Assembly: GCA_905182995.1 (NCBI GenBank) | Contig: CAJJDP010000052.1 | Coordinates: 48,334 to 112,333, forward strand | Length of the DNA stretch: 64,000 nt | DNA from: Paramecium octaurelia | Lineage: Eukaryota; Ciliophora; Oligohymenophorea; Peniculida; Parameciidae | Reading direction: 5' to 3' | Shown: piece by piece, positions 34,320 through 45,231 of the stretch | How the letters are laid out: each line of letters begins with the position of its first letter | Position numbering within the stretch: position 1 is the first letter of the stretch | Made by a program: the position numbers and the translations under genes | Notes under the pieces: generated by a model | Told to the model about the DNA's origin: nothing | Databases searched by the model: none | Seen by the model: the letters and a program-made list of their open reading frames with translations, nothing else

Positions 34320-35831
34320 TCAATTTAACAATACACTGAGTTATTACTGTAACTCTCCATGGTTATAGATAAATAAGTTCAAATTGGATAATTTCTTAGT
34401 CAAATTTACACTTATGAATGGGTTTAAGATCAAACCTGCAGCGAATAATAAGTTGAATAATTGAAATATAATAATTAATTTTATAAAGGAGTTACTTTTA
34501 AGTAATAATAATTATTAGGGATATCTTTTTAAATTTAATTTAATCAGATCATCTAGAATAACTAAATTCTACTTATATTGTCTTGTTATTGTAATCATTT
34601 GGTATAAAAATTTCTTATAATTTTTTATTCCATTCAGATAAAGCAAATCTTAAATTTTTAGATGGCACAAGTAAACAACAATCTTAAGGTGATCCTTTGC
34701 TAAGATATAAATAATTTAATACTGAATTCCTTGTTAAAGTGCCAGAATATAAAGGTCAAATATACTATCCTTTAATTACATCTAGAACTTTGAACTTAGA
34801 TTTGTACTATAACTTTTGACATCTAAAGTTATATTCGTATCCAAAAATTTTAGGATATCTAATTCCATTTCTATTTCAATCAATTTATTTTGTTATGTTT
34901 TAAATTCTTTATCTTATTACGCTATTTTCTACTTTGATATATCATAATTTTAAACTAATTAATTATAATTTTGAGTTAATTCTTAGATTTACTAATTCTA
35001 TTATTGAAAATTAATTTATATCTTCTCTAATTCCTTTTTAAGATCAATAATAATCTGATCTTTTTCTAGATTTATGTAACTTTAAATTTCATTCTGTGAT
35101 TATAACTCTTATATGATCTGATTTTAATTATCTTTTTCATAATTTAACTTTCTTAGCTCCTCCTTTAATTCTTCATTCTCTTAATTTTATTAAAATAAGC
35201 TGGCTTTAGCTTACTCGATTTCTTCATTAGTAATCTATAAATTGTTATTTTTAGATTCTAATTCTTATTTTAATTTTTCTATTTCATCATTTTTATCTGT
35301 TATTTCTTAATTTGCTAGTGAGATATTTTCATTTAATTATTAAAGGTTATAATTTTACTTTTCAATTTGTAACTTTTAATCTTTCAATTAAGTTTCTTGT
35401 TTTTAATTATTTTAATTTAGAACACCAATCTGATTTAAAGCAACTGCTTTTTCTTTTTGAACGTTTTCATTCAAAATTTTAATATGCTTTTTCTGCTCTT
35501 CAATTTATTCTTTCAGTTCATCCCTCTAAACTTCTTGTATTTTGATGATTTCATTTAATTATTTGATATCATCATCCTTCTACATTATTTGATTAGCTAG
35601 AATAACACTATTTCCTAATTGTGATAATTGATTTTGGACATCTATTTATGAGTCTTGAATTTCATCAACTTTTACTTCTTCCTCTCCAGGTGTTTTTTCC
35701 TAATTATGAAGTTTCAAATTCTAAATAATGATATGTAAGACTTACTTGAAGCGGTCGGATTCGATGGGTTCTTGCGCCACCAGTTTATACTCTATTTTCT
35801 GACAAAGGTTACTATTGTGCTTAAATTTCAT
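34320..35831 (-). CDS. Coiled-coil protein with shared C-terminal module (family member 3)
   Basis: One frame of 503 residues, ATG at 35829-35831 (MKFKHNSNLCQKIEYKLVAQ), TGA at 34320-34322. The middle is coiled coil (LKEQIEEQKKHIKILNENVQ and similar). The module begins LDILKFLDTNITLDVKSYST and follows members 1 and 2 to the DDLI position, then runs ~80 residues further through sequence of its own. DNA similarity to member 2 also covers the last part of the coiled coil (about 34860-34990 versus 31380-31500), so members 2 and 3 are the closer pair. An intron-like GTAAGTCT...TTTAG of 25 nt near the 5' end would break the frame and is read through. The start codon is uncertain. Confidence 0.6.
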
Positions 35832-37452
35832 TAGCAGATTATCTTTTCAATTGATGAAATAATATATTTGCTTTAGCCTAAAAATCGAATGGTTTAAAGG
35901 GTTTCTTAAAAATAATTCTATATATTTACTTTATAAATATCATTTCCAAACATTATGTTTTTTAGCCCATCTTAATTATTTGGGGTTGAAAATTACAATT
36001 TGTTATGTTCTGAATCAAACTCAGAGCTTGTTTTAAATTTATATTGATGTTATGACTTACGTCTAATTATTATTATTATTCTATATACTGCAAAATTTAT
36101 TGATGTGTTTCCTTGTTCCGGTAAGGAGTATTACATGACAGCGAGCTGTAAACGATATTTGTGCTCATAACTTAAATTTAATATTAATGAAAGAGATAAC
36201 ATAATTTATGATTCTTAAATTGATAAGCTAATTATAATGTTTATTAAAAGGTAGCTCTTAATCAAAAGATAACTTAAAATTGCTCAAGTAATTAAGTAAA
36301 ATTATCTGTAAATATGGTGAACACAATAAATTTAAGAAAACAATGGTAAATCTGTGAATGATACCATAGTAGACAATGAATATTAAAACTTTTAAAAATG
36401 TTTTTATCTGAAAACTTCCAAAATACTTGAAAAGCCGAATAGTATTGAAAGTAACTGCTACAAAATTACATAAAACAATATATATATTAATTTTTAGATA
36501 CAGTAAGGCTTCAATATAATGAGATAGTTTGAGAATATCAATAGATCAATTTTCAAAAGTTTTATGGTCAAACTTGAGTAGTTAGAGCATAATTTGGGCA
36601 TCAGATGAAAATATTTATTTGCTTGAATTTATGAATTCTAACAGACTATTATCATAAAATTAAATTAAAAGCAACAGGTATGGATTTGAAAAGATTGTTT
36701 AAAAGTAATATCTAGAACAATTTAGAGGTATAATATATAGATATAATGACGAAGAATCAAAAAAAACGATTTCTCAGTTTGTTATCACAACTTTAATTAA
36801 ATTCACATTTATTAATATAAAATATTTTTAGGTGAAAATAATAAAGAATGAAAAATTGTATTCAATTTCTGGAATTGCAGCTGAAAAATCATTATGGCAA
36901 ATTTAATCATGTCTATGACCAAAATTTGAATTAATAATTGGGTTTTTAAAACTAAATAGGTTGGATATATTTAATAGTCGTAAATCTGAATAAAAAATTT
37001 CATCATTATTATTTCTATTGCTTAGATTACTAACTACAAAATACATTATTATTATCATGCCCCCACAATAAATTATAAAATTCATCATAACACTCAAATA
37101 AAATTCAACCAGATCAAAGAAAAAACTTTAGATCTTAGTAGGCCTATACTTGAGGTAGCTTAATAAATAAACACTGTTTTTAAACATAGAGCAAAAGATT
37201 TTAAATAATTGACTAGAAAAGTTAGAATTGAAGGAATACTCATTATCAATCCAAAAATATCAGTTAATTAATAATCAATAGGTGTGCCAATATTTTTAAA
37301 GAGTAGGTTGATAAATAAAGGTATATTTATTAAATCGAAATAATATAAATGTTTTGTTGTTCGAAATATTAAATATATATTATAATATGGTATTAGTTTT
37401 CTAAATGCATTTTAAGGAAAAATAACATACAAGAAATTTTGCATGAAATAGA
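35832..37452. other. AT-rich region without a convincing gene
   Basis: No gene could be supported on either strand. A plus-strand patch near 36750-36900 reads TISQFVITTLIKFTFINIKY, then NEKLYSISGIAAEKSLWQIQ before a TGA; it is isolated. This is among the longest gene-poor stretches in the window, which is unusual for a compact macronuclear genome. Confidence 0.35.
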
Positions 37453-38095
37453 TCATTTGTTTAGTTAGAAGTGGACTTTCTTTCTTGATTCTGCATCCCC
37501 TAGAGTTTGCATCTTTCGAAATTAACTATATTTTAATTCTTATTTCATAATGCTTTTTACAGATTTATTGTCTGCACTATTACTTCTATTGCTTTCGTTG
37601 TCACTCTTCTCCTCAAATTTAACTCTGTGCTCTGATAATGATTTTAATTTATTCAATTTCTTCGAATCGAAAGATTTTAAGGAATTCTTAGGTTAAAAAT
37701 CGCAGAGAGGAGAGTCATTCTTTCTTCTTTTCTTCAAAGATCGTTAAGAAGTGATTGGACTTTGCTATACTTCTTCTATCTTCTTTGGTATGTCCTCTAA
37801 ATTCATAACAATTTCTGCAACAAGCTAAATGTCTTTGCAGGATTATTCAGAGTGCTTGCTTCCGAAAGACTGTAGATCAGCAAATCCAGGAGTTGCAGGA
37901 TCTTCACATTTATTTGGATGCACTAGTAGTTTCTCCTTTTGCGAAGGAGTCCTTAAATTGGAGTAAACATTACTCTTGTTACTTTTTTGGAGATTTCTTC
38001 GAAGACCTTAGGGACGACTTCTCTGTGTCTTCAATCTTGAGAACAATTTCTGATTTATCATCTGATTAGAGAGAACAACAATGCGAGCTTCCCAT
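37453..38095 (-). CDS. Ser/Lys-rich protein with possible N-terminal lipidation
   Basis: ATG at 38093-38095, probable intron 37982-38006 (25 nt), TGA at 37453-37455, 205 residues. It starts MGSSHCCSLQSDDK; Gly2, Ser and paired cysteines suit N-myristoylation plus palmitoylation. The rest is low-complexity, rich in S, K and N with short proline-directed and basic clusters (QSPITSQRSLKKRRKNDSP), typical of a phosphorylated disordered protein. The exact intron boundary is ambiguous because neighbouring donor/acceptor pairs give the same frame. It begins 10 bp before the duplicated block that starts at 38105. Confidence 0.55.
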
Positions 38096-38606
38096 TATTT
38101 AATGTAATAATTATTATTCTCTAAATTACTTAAGGATGAATCATATATTCTAAAAAGTAAAAATATCTCACAAATTTAAAACTAATATTAAAAAGTTTGA
38201 ATTAAATAAGATATCTAATCAAAAATAAAGGATATAAGATTAAATATAAATACAAAGAGATAAAATATATTGTAAAAAATTTAAATCAAAATAATTCACT
38301 TTGAAATAGTCAAATGAAATAATTTTAGATATCGTTCATGTGAAAAAATAAATCAAAATATAAATCATTGTATTAGCAAATATAAGAGAGCTGGATATGT
38401 TATTATTATTAATAATAAAATTAATCTTTGTTATAAATAATGTTGAATCTTCGAAGGTTTTTCTGTAAAAATGAAAATGAATATGTTTAGAAATAAATGC
38501 CCAAAAATTATAACCAAATATAAGATATTTTATTTGATTATTTAACTGATATTTTTTATTTATCTGTTAAAATTATTAATTATTATATATATATATTTTT
38601 GTCTAA
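38096..38606. other. AT-rich intergenic spacer
   Basis: Very AT-rich 5' region of the pseudokinase gene, including a (TA)n run just before its start codon. No open frame of note. Most of it is repeated at 39486-39987 as part of the duplicated block. Confidence 0.45.
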
Positions 38607-39484
38607 ATGGGTGCAGAATAATCTGTGGCACAAGGAATTGTTTAATCAAAGAACTTTAAGATACTGGGTTATAAGGAAAATGAAATATATGGATCATTCA
38701 AATTAATTGAATCCTAATCAAAATAATACGCTATGATTTCTAAGACTTGTTAGAGTTACGAAGAGTACACCAGTTTATGTAAGATACTCAATGAAACTAA
38801 ATCGCTGAATGAAATTGATCATTTAGTAAAGTTGGTAGAGGTTGATACTCAAGAAGAAACCAATTTATGTAGTACTTATTATAAAGTCACTGCCTTATTT
38901 GAATATTATGATATTACATTAAGGCAGATCTGCAAATAGGCATCAATAAATTGCTTATTTGTTTTAAAGGGTTTGGCAGAGACTTTGAGTAATTTATACA
39001 GACACAACATAGTGCATGGAAATTTAACTCCAGATCATGTTTTAATTGAAAAGATATAGGGTGAGGTAAAATTGAATAATTGCACTCAATTAACTGGATA
39101 TAATCATTATAAAAGAATTTTGTCAGGTGATACTCTATGGTATTTATCACCAGAATTGCTAACTGCTTTAGGAGGGAAGGAACTCAGACCTTAATATAAT
39201 CACGAGAAGAATGAAGTATTCCAATTGGGTTTGATAGCTTTGGAGTTTTGGGGAAGTGGTAATATTCAAGAGATATATGATAAATATAATTACAGAATAA
39301 ACGAAGGTATATATAATGTATATGTATGATAGATGCGATATAATCAATGATAGAGGAGTTTGGAGTGAGAAATGGATAAGTGTTGAAGAATGTAGTAAAG
39401 TAAATGTTATAGGCAGACCCGAATTGTAGACCATCCATGACTGAATTGAATTAATCCTTCACTTAACTATTTCAGATTCAGTAA
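38105..39484. repeat. First copy of identical 1380-bp block (probable contig-end overlap)
   Basis: Bases 38105-39484 recur at 39486-40865 (offset 1381) with the single N at 39485 between them. The landmarks compared are identical (ORFs, start codons, boundaries). The left copy stops exactly at the N in the middle of the pseudokinase gene. Same pattern as at 26511. Confidence 0.9.
38607..39484 (+). CDS. Pseudokinase, upstream copy cut off at N
   Basis: Same gene as 39988-41447, open from ATG 38607 until the N at 39485. The kinase-like domain is present but the C-terminal tail is missing. Truncation is caused by the join, not by mutation. Confidence 0.75.
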
Positions 39485-39485
39485 N

Positions 39486-40865
39486 TAATAATTATTATTC
39501 TCTAAATTACTTAAGGATGAATCATATATTCTAAAAAGTAAAAATATCTCACAAATTTAAAACTAATATTAAAAAGTTTGAATTAAATAAGATATCTAAT
39601 CAAAAATAAAGGATATAAGATTAAATATAAATACAAAGAGATAAAATATATTGTAAAAAATTTAAATCAAAATAATTCACTTTGAAATAGTCAAATGAAA
39701 TAATTTTAGATATCGTTCATGTGAAAAAATAAATCAAAATATAAATCATTGTATTAGCAAATATAAGAGAGCTGGATATGTTATTATTATTAATAATAAA
39801 ATTAATCTTTGTTATAAATAATGTTGAATCTTCGAAGGTTTTTCTGTAAAAATGAAAATGAATATGTTTAGAAATAAATGCCCAAAAATTATAACCAAAT
39901 ATAAGATATTTTATTTGATTATTTAACTGATATTTTTTATTTATCTGTTAAAATTATTAATTATTATATATATATATTTTTGTCTAAATGGGTGCAGAAT
40001 AATCTGTGGCACAAGGAATTGTTTAATCAAAGAACTTTAAGATACTGGGTTATAAGGAAAATGAAATATATGGATCATTCAAATTAATTGAATCCTAATC
40101 AAAATAATACGCTATGATTTCTAAGACTTGTTAGAGTTACGAAGAGTACACCAGTTTATGTAAGATACTCAATGAAACTAAATCGCTGAATGAAATTGAT
40201 CATTTAGTAAAGTTGGTAGAGGTTGATACTCAAGAAGAAACCAATTTATGTAGTACTTATTATAAAGTCACTGCCTTATTTGAATATTATGATATTACAT
40301 TAAGGCAGATCTGCAAATAGGCATCAATAAATTGCTTATTTGTTTTAAAGGGTTTGGCAGAGACTTTGAGTAATTTATACAGACACAACATAGTGCATGG
40401 AAATTTAACTCCAGATCATGTTTTAATTGAAAAGATATAGGGTGAGGTAAAATTGAATAATTGCACTCAATTAACTGGATATAATCATTATAAAAGAATT
40501 TTGTCAGGTGATACTCTATGGTATTTATCACCAGAATTGCTAACTGCTTTAGGAGGGAAGGAACTCAGACCTTAATATAATCACGAGAAGAATGAAGTAT
40601 TCCAATTGGGTTTGATAGCTTTGGAGTTTTGGGGAAGTGGTAATATTCAAGAGATATATGATAAATATAATTACAGAATAAACGAAGGTATATATAATGT
40701 ATATGTATGATAGATGCGATATAATCAATGATAGAGGAGTTTGGAGTGAGAAATGGATAAGTGTTGAAGAATGTAGTAAAGTAAATGTTATAGGCAGACC
40801 CGAATTGTAGACCATCCATGACTGAATTGAATTAATCCTTCACTTAACTATTTCAGATTCAGTAA
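39486..40865. repeat. Second copy of identical 1380-bp block
   Basis: Partner of 38105-39484. It runs on into unique sequence at 40866 and gives the complete gene, so it should be preferred. Confidence 0.9.
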
Positions 40866-41447
40866 TAGGTTGATGAACCAAAAGTTGAATAATATGAAGA
40901 AGAATAGGAGAACTAATATGAGTAAAATGCAGATTTGCAGGAAAGAAACAAAGAAACATTTTAACTTCAAGATGAAGTTTTATAGGTTCATAAAGAATCA
41001 TTCTAATATTTAGAAGGAGGGTAGAAGAATACTCAAGATGAGAATTCCCCTCGAGATTAATTTGAAGAATCTCCAAGGAAGGTAGAAAAACTAAGTGGAG
41101 AATTTAACACTTAATCAGTGAAGTCATCAGTAAATCAATCTTTGAAAGAATACTATGTAACAGGATCTATAGCTGCTTAATTTGGATAATTAAACCTACT
41201 TGAGAGTAATGAGGCGTAAAAGTGTGGTGGACTTACTCAATTATAAGAGAATGGAGAGGTGTTGTAAGAAAAGTCTTAAAACCAGCCCACTTCACCTAAA
41301 GGATAGGATTCTATCAAACCAAAAAAGAGTGTCAAGGTTAACACAGCATCAGCTAACAAGAAAGGAGTTTCAATAAAGAGACCTAAACATGAAATAATGG
41401 ATACTAAATTACCTAAGTAGGCTGTGGTTGTAACCAAGAAAAGATGA
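39988..41447 (+). CDS. Protein kinase-like protein lacking catalytic residues (pseudokinase)
   Basis: ATG 39988, intron 40688-40713 (26 nt), TGA 41445-41447, 477 residues. The start MGAEQSVAQG may be myristoylated. A kinase fold is visible: LYRHNIVHGNLTPDHVLIEK stands where HRDLKPEN should be (catalytic Asp replaced by Asn). LNNCTQL replaces DFG, LWYLSPELL matches the APE region, and NCRPSMTELNQ matches the subdomain XI arginine. No glycine-rich loop is seen. It is therefore probably catalytically dead and acts as a scaffold or allosteric regulator. The C-terminal ~200 residues are disordered, Q/E/S/K-rich with a basic end (KKGVSIKRPKHE). Partly within the duplicated block. Confidence 0.75.
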
Positions 41448-41515
41448 AGTATATATTATATTACTATAAATAATTATAAATTTTATTTTAATTTTTAATT
41501 TCTTATTAAATTCTA

Positions 41516-43146
41516 ATGCAAGGAACTCCAGATTTGGATGAACCAAATGTTAGTAATTCTTAACAGGCTTGGGGAAAATTAATATCATTGAATGGAGGCA
41601 AATTCAATTCACAGGATTTGTATGATGAAGAAGTAATATTAGAAGTGTATTATTAGATAACAATTGGAAGATTGGACACTAATAAGATTGTGATAAATGA
41701 GAGCAGATTGTCTGGGCTACATTGTAAGATTAAGTGGGACACTGCTAATAACTTGGCTTAGTTGTAAGATTTATCAACCAATGGAACATTTATAGGAGAT
41801 TAAAAGATAGGAAAAAACAATGAAATTATCTTAAAGAATGGAGATGAGATCTATTTATTGCACAAAAGCAAAGTACCCATTTCAGATATAATCGGATTCA
41901 CATTAGTCATCAAATAAGTGAAGGAAGTCAAAGTGGAGGTTTAATTGGATGAATAACAACAGAAAAAAATTCAAATGCTTGAGGATATGCAAGAGGATAT
42001 GCATTGTCCAATCTGTGATGATTTAATATTTCAATGCGTTTCATTGGTGCCATGTCTACACAACTTTTGTGGTGCTTGTTTCTCTGATTGGATGGCTAAA
42101 TCCAAAACTTGTCCATCCTGTCGAAAGGATGTTTAATCTGTGAATAAAAATTCAATGGTGAATAATGTCGTAGAGAGGTACCTCTTGATGAATCCCGATA
42201 AAAAAAGACCAGCTGAAGAATATAAAGAAATGGAATCCAAGAATAAAATCAAAGGAGATGCTATAGTTTTTAATTCATCTGAGCCAGTTCCCATAGTTTA
42301 ACCCGTCGCAAATGTAGCTCCAGCTAGAGGACGAGGTAGACCAGCTGCCACATAATAAGTTCCCATCGTTTAACAAGACATTTAAAAAGAAACACATAAG
42401 CTAAATCATATCAGTGATTACTCAGCTGAAGAAGATGATGGTCCTGTTACAAAAGATTGTGTAACATGCATTAGACCTATTAATGGATATCAATGTTAAA
42501 GAAAAAGTGTCCCACATTTGAATTGTGGTAATTGTGCATCCAAAATGCCTAAATTTGGTAATTAATATAAATTAATCAATTAGATTTAAATGAAAAAAGA
42601 TTGGTTTTTAGATGTCAATTATGCGAAAATTACTTTTGCACTCTCTATAATAAAAATTGTTAATAATTGAGTAAGAAGAATCCGAATATTCGTATTGAAA
42701 GACATGCAGTTCCTGGGAACGTAGATGTTCAATGTTTTAGATAAAATCAATTTGAATTGTAAGCGTTTTTAGATTACATGAAACAGAAAGGTTTGACAAC
42801 ACAAGATATCTTCAAATACATGCTGGATAATCATATTAGCAAAGGGGGATTCAAATTTGTAGAAGGGAAACGTACTCACAAAGATCCAAAAAGAACAATC
42901 GACATGCTCATTCTCAATGACACTGTATTTATTTAATTATATCATTATTAGCCTGTTTGCAATCAATGCTTCACTTTAGTTTGGTAATAGATAGTTTTCA
43001 GATACCGTATTTCGATTAGAGATTAGATGGCTGATAAAATTAAAAATAGAGGACAGTGTTGGTTTGGAATTAATTGCAATACAATGACTCATAATCCACA
43101 GCATGCTGAGAAATTGGATCATATTTGTGAATAAACTAAATTTTGA
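41516..43146 (+). CDS. CHFR: E3 ubiquitin ligase CHFR (FHA-RING-PBZ)
   Basis: ATG 41516, intron 42558-42583 (26 nt), TGA 43144-43146, 534 residues. FHA domain residues ~35-140: ITIGRLDTNKIVINESRLSG, then CKIKW and LQDLSTNGTFIGDQK. RING finger ~165-215: CPICDDLIFQC ... PCLHNFCGACFSDWMAKSKT then CPSC. A cysteine-rich region follows (CVTCIRPINGYQC ... LNCGNC ... CQLCENYFC). The C-terminus ends with a poly(ADP-ribose)-binding PBZ finger: CWFGINCNTM ... HAEKLDHICEQTKF. This is the full CHFR order. CHFR ubiquitinates mitotic regulators and binds poly(ADP-ribose) in the early-mitotic checkpoint; here it presumably links PAR or phospho-signals to ubiquitination in the nucleus. Confidence 0.9.
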
Positions 43147-43179
43147 ATCAGTTTTATTCTAATTATAATCATTAATATT

Positions 43180-43546
43180 ATGGGAAATAGCAATCTTACA
43201 CAAGCTTGTAATTAAGACATTTCATAGTCTTGTCAATAAAACTCAGGTCTTACCGAATAAGAAATTGAGGGCATCAAAAATGTTTTTAATTCTCTCGACC
43301 CAAAAGTATTCTTTTAATAAATACATTGAGGATGGAGTTATTAGTACCGAGACTCTGAGAAAATTATACAGAGATTCATATGATGCTCCAAAGTTAAATG
43401 AGTATATTGGAAACAGAGAATCTTTAACATTCCAAGAGTTTTTTGAAGTAATGCGTATTAATATGTTGGAAAAAAAGAAAAACTTTCCTAATGTTGAATT
43501 CAATGATATGGATGGAAATGTTTAATGCTTTTTCTGTTAACCATGA
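43180..43546 (+). CDS. Small EF-hand-like, possibly myristoylated protein
   Basis: ATG 43180, intron 43306-43330 (25 nt), TGA 43544-43546, 113 residues. It starts MGNSNLTQACNQ (myristoylation-type). The stretch LTEQEIEGIKNVFNSLDPKD then GVISTETLRKLY resembles an EF-hand helix-loop-helix as in calmodulin-like proteins, and SLTFQEFFEVMRINMLEKK the exiting helix of a second hand. Loops are shortened, so calcium binding is uncertain. Splicing removes an in-frame TGA and restores the EF-hand pattern, which supports the intron. Starts 33 bp after CHFR. Confidence 0.65.
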
Positions 43547-43573
43547 TCCTAAAAATTCATTTAATATTTAATA

Positions 43574-44446
43574 TCATTAAAATATTTTTGCAAACTCTGT
43601 TTTAAATTCTTCTGATCCTTCTTTGGTTGTGAACATTACTTTTAATGTATCAACAGATATTGATTTCTTTTCATCATTTTCACCATATTTTTCTTTTCTG
43701 CTGACAGCTTTGATAATTAAATTTTCTGCCTTCTATCCCAAAGGTTTGATCTCTGAAAATCCTTTGATAAATTACCCAGTATAAAATGATTATTGAATTG
43801 CATTTCTAACAAATAGATAAAACAAAATACCTATAAACAAGATAATAAACATTTCCATTTTTTGTTTTTTCAATAGCCACAGATCCCTTCTCCAAAATAT
43901 CATTTGTATTTTTTCTAAACTTTTCAACATTAACCTTTGATCATACAAATAAAATTACCTTTACTAATTGATCTGTGTTTGGAGTATAATCATATTTCAT
44001 TACTATTTGTTTTGGTTCATCATCCTCTGGTTTTTAATCATCTTATCCTATAAAATAGATACATCATTGATACCATCATCTTCTCCTGGTTCGCTATCAT
44101 CGGATTTTGGAGCTGTGTAACTAATGCCAAATAAGGATGGTCCTGGTTTTGTGAGATCTACATTAGCATTGCTTAAAACAGGAGCTCCGGTGCTGAAAAT
44201 TCCAGTTGTTGGTTAGGTTGACCCAAACAAACTTCCTTAAAAAATGGAGGATGTTTAATTGTTAGTGAATAAATTTTATCCATTGATCAATGATCCAAAC
44301 AAACTAGGAGTTTTGTTTTCTGTCTTTGGTGCTTCGTTTTTCTCTTCATTTTATTGTTTCACTTCCTAAGGTTAATTTTTATCGTCGTCTTAACCTTTAT
44401 GAGACTCATCAACTTTTGGTGCAAATTCGGCGGATTATTAGGCCAT
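43574..44446 (-). CDS. Nup50-like nucleoporin: FG motifs and Ran-binding domain
   Basis: ATG at 44444-44446, introns 44048-44073 (26 nt), 43935-43958 (24 nt) and 43806-43830 (25 nt), TGA at 43574-43576, 265 residues. FG-type motifs: PSLFGSLINGQ, GSLFGSTQP, PGPSLFGISY. An acidic stretch (SEPGEDDGQDDQKPEDDE) follows. The C-terminal RanBD-type PH fold includes VEKFRKNTNDILEKGSVAIE, NVYYLVYRNA, and a final helix EEFKTEFAKIFQ. The pairing of FG repeats with a C-terminal Ran-binding domain fits Nup50/Npap60 or a small RanBP2-type nucleoporin involved in nuclear import. Confidence 0.7.
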
Positions 44447-44505
44447 GAATAATTTAATTATTTAAATTTGTATATGAATACTATTGATGGATATAAATAA
44501 AAATG

Positions 44506-45000
44506 TCAGAATTATTCTGAATGAAACTTTATAAAGGAGGAGTTTTCTTAGTATATTTGTTAGTCGTAATTGGAATCATCATATTGATAATTCTCGATAT
44601 CCTAATATTAAAAGTTGTAATTATTATCTGAGAATTCTCCATCAAAGAGAGTCTTCACACTTTTCACAAACCTCATAATCTAGTTTTGATAGAGAGGTAT
44701 TCTTTGCTTGTAAATCTTTAATATTTAATCTGATGGGAGATTCTATACCTTATCCCAATATAGATGCTCATCCTAACGTCCCTTAAAGATTTGAATCAAA
44801 AGATTTTTAAATATAACTTAAATATCCTTTAAACTATCAGTCTCACAAAATTAATGTATTAACTCCTCAGTAATGTATTTAATATCAAAATTATCTTCTA
44901 ACAGTTTTAAAAGTTCAAGTAATTCCTTGTAGAAGGTTTCATCTAATATGAACTTAATCTCCTTCAAAATCTTAATCCAATTTTCATTTTATAGAGTCAT
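44506..45000 (-). CDS. Hypothetical helical protein
   Basis: ATG at 44998-45000, TGA at 44506-44508, 164 residues. Alpha-helical N-terminal half (WIKILKEIKFILDETFYKEL, ITEELIHQFCETDSLKDIQ) and a Y/N/Q/D-rich tail (NYQYDDSNYDQQIYQEN). A 5' extension from about 45160 (MNSQNPFLKNILDNHLGTRK) may belong to the same gene, but joining it needs a 17-nt or 47-nt intron, both atypical, so the downstream ATG is chosen. No family recognised. Confidence 0.5.
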
Positions 45001-45231
45001 CTATTTAGTGTATCTATTTTTTAGATCGTGGAGGCAATTGCTTCTAAAGAAGAAAACAACTATCCTTTCTTTTTTCTTGTTCCTAGATGGTTATCCAAGA
45101 TATTTTTCAGAAAAGGATTCTAAGAATTCATATAAAGGTTAATTAGATTTTTATTCATTATATTTCTCCTATTTGAGTATCCTTTTATATTAATTTTATT
45201 CATTCTTCAAGTTCTTCTTTGCTCCAGCAAA

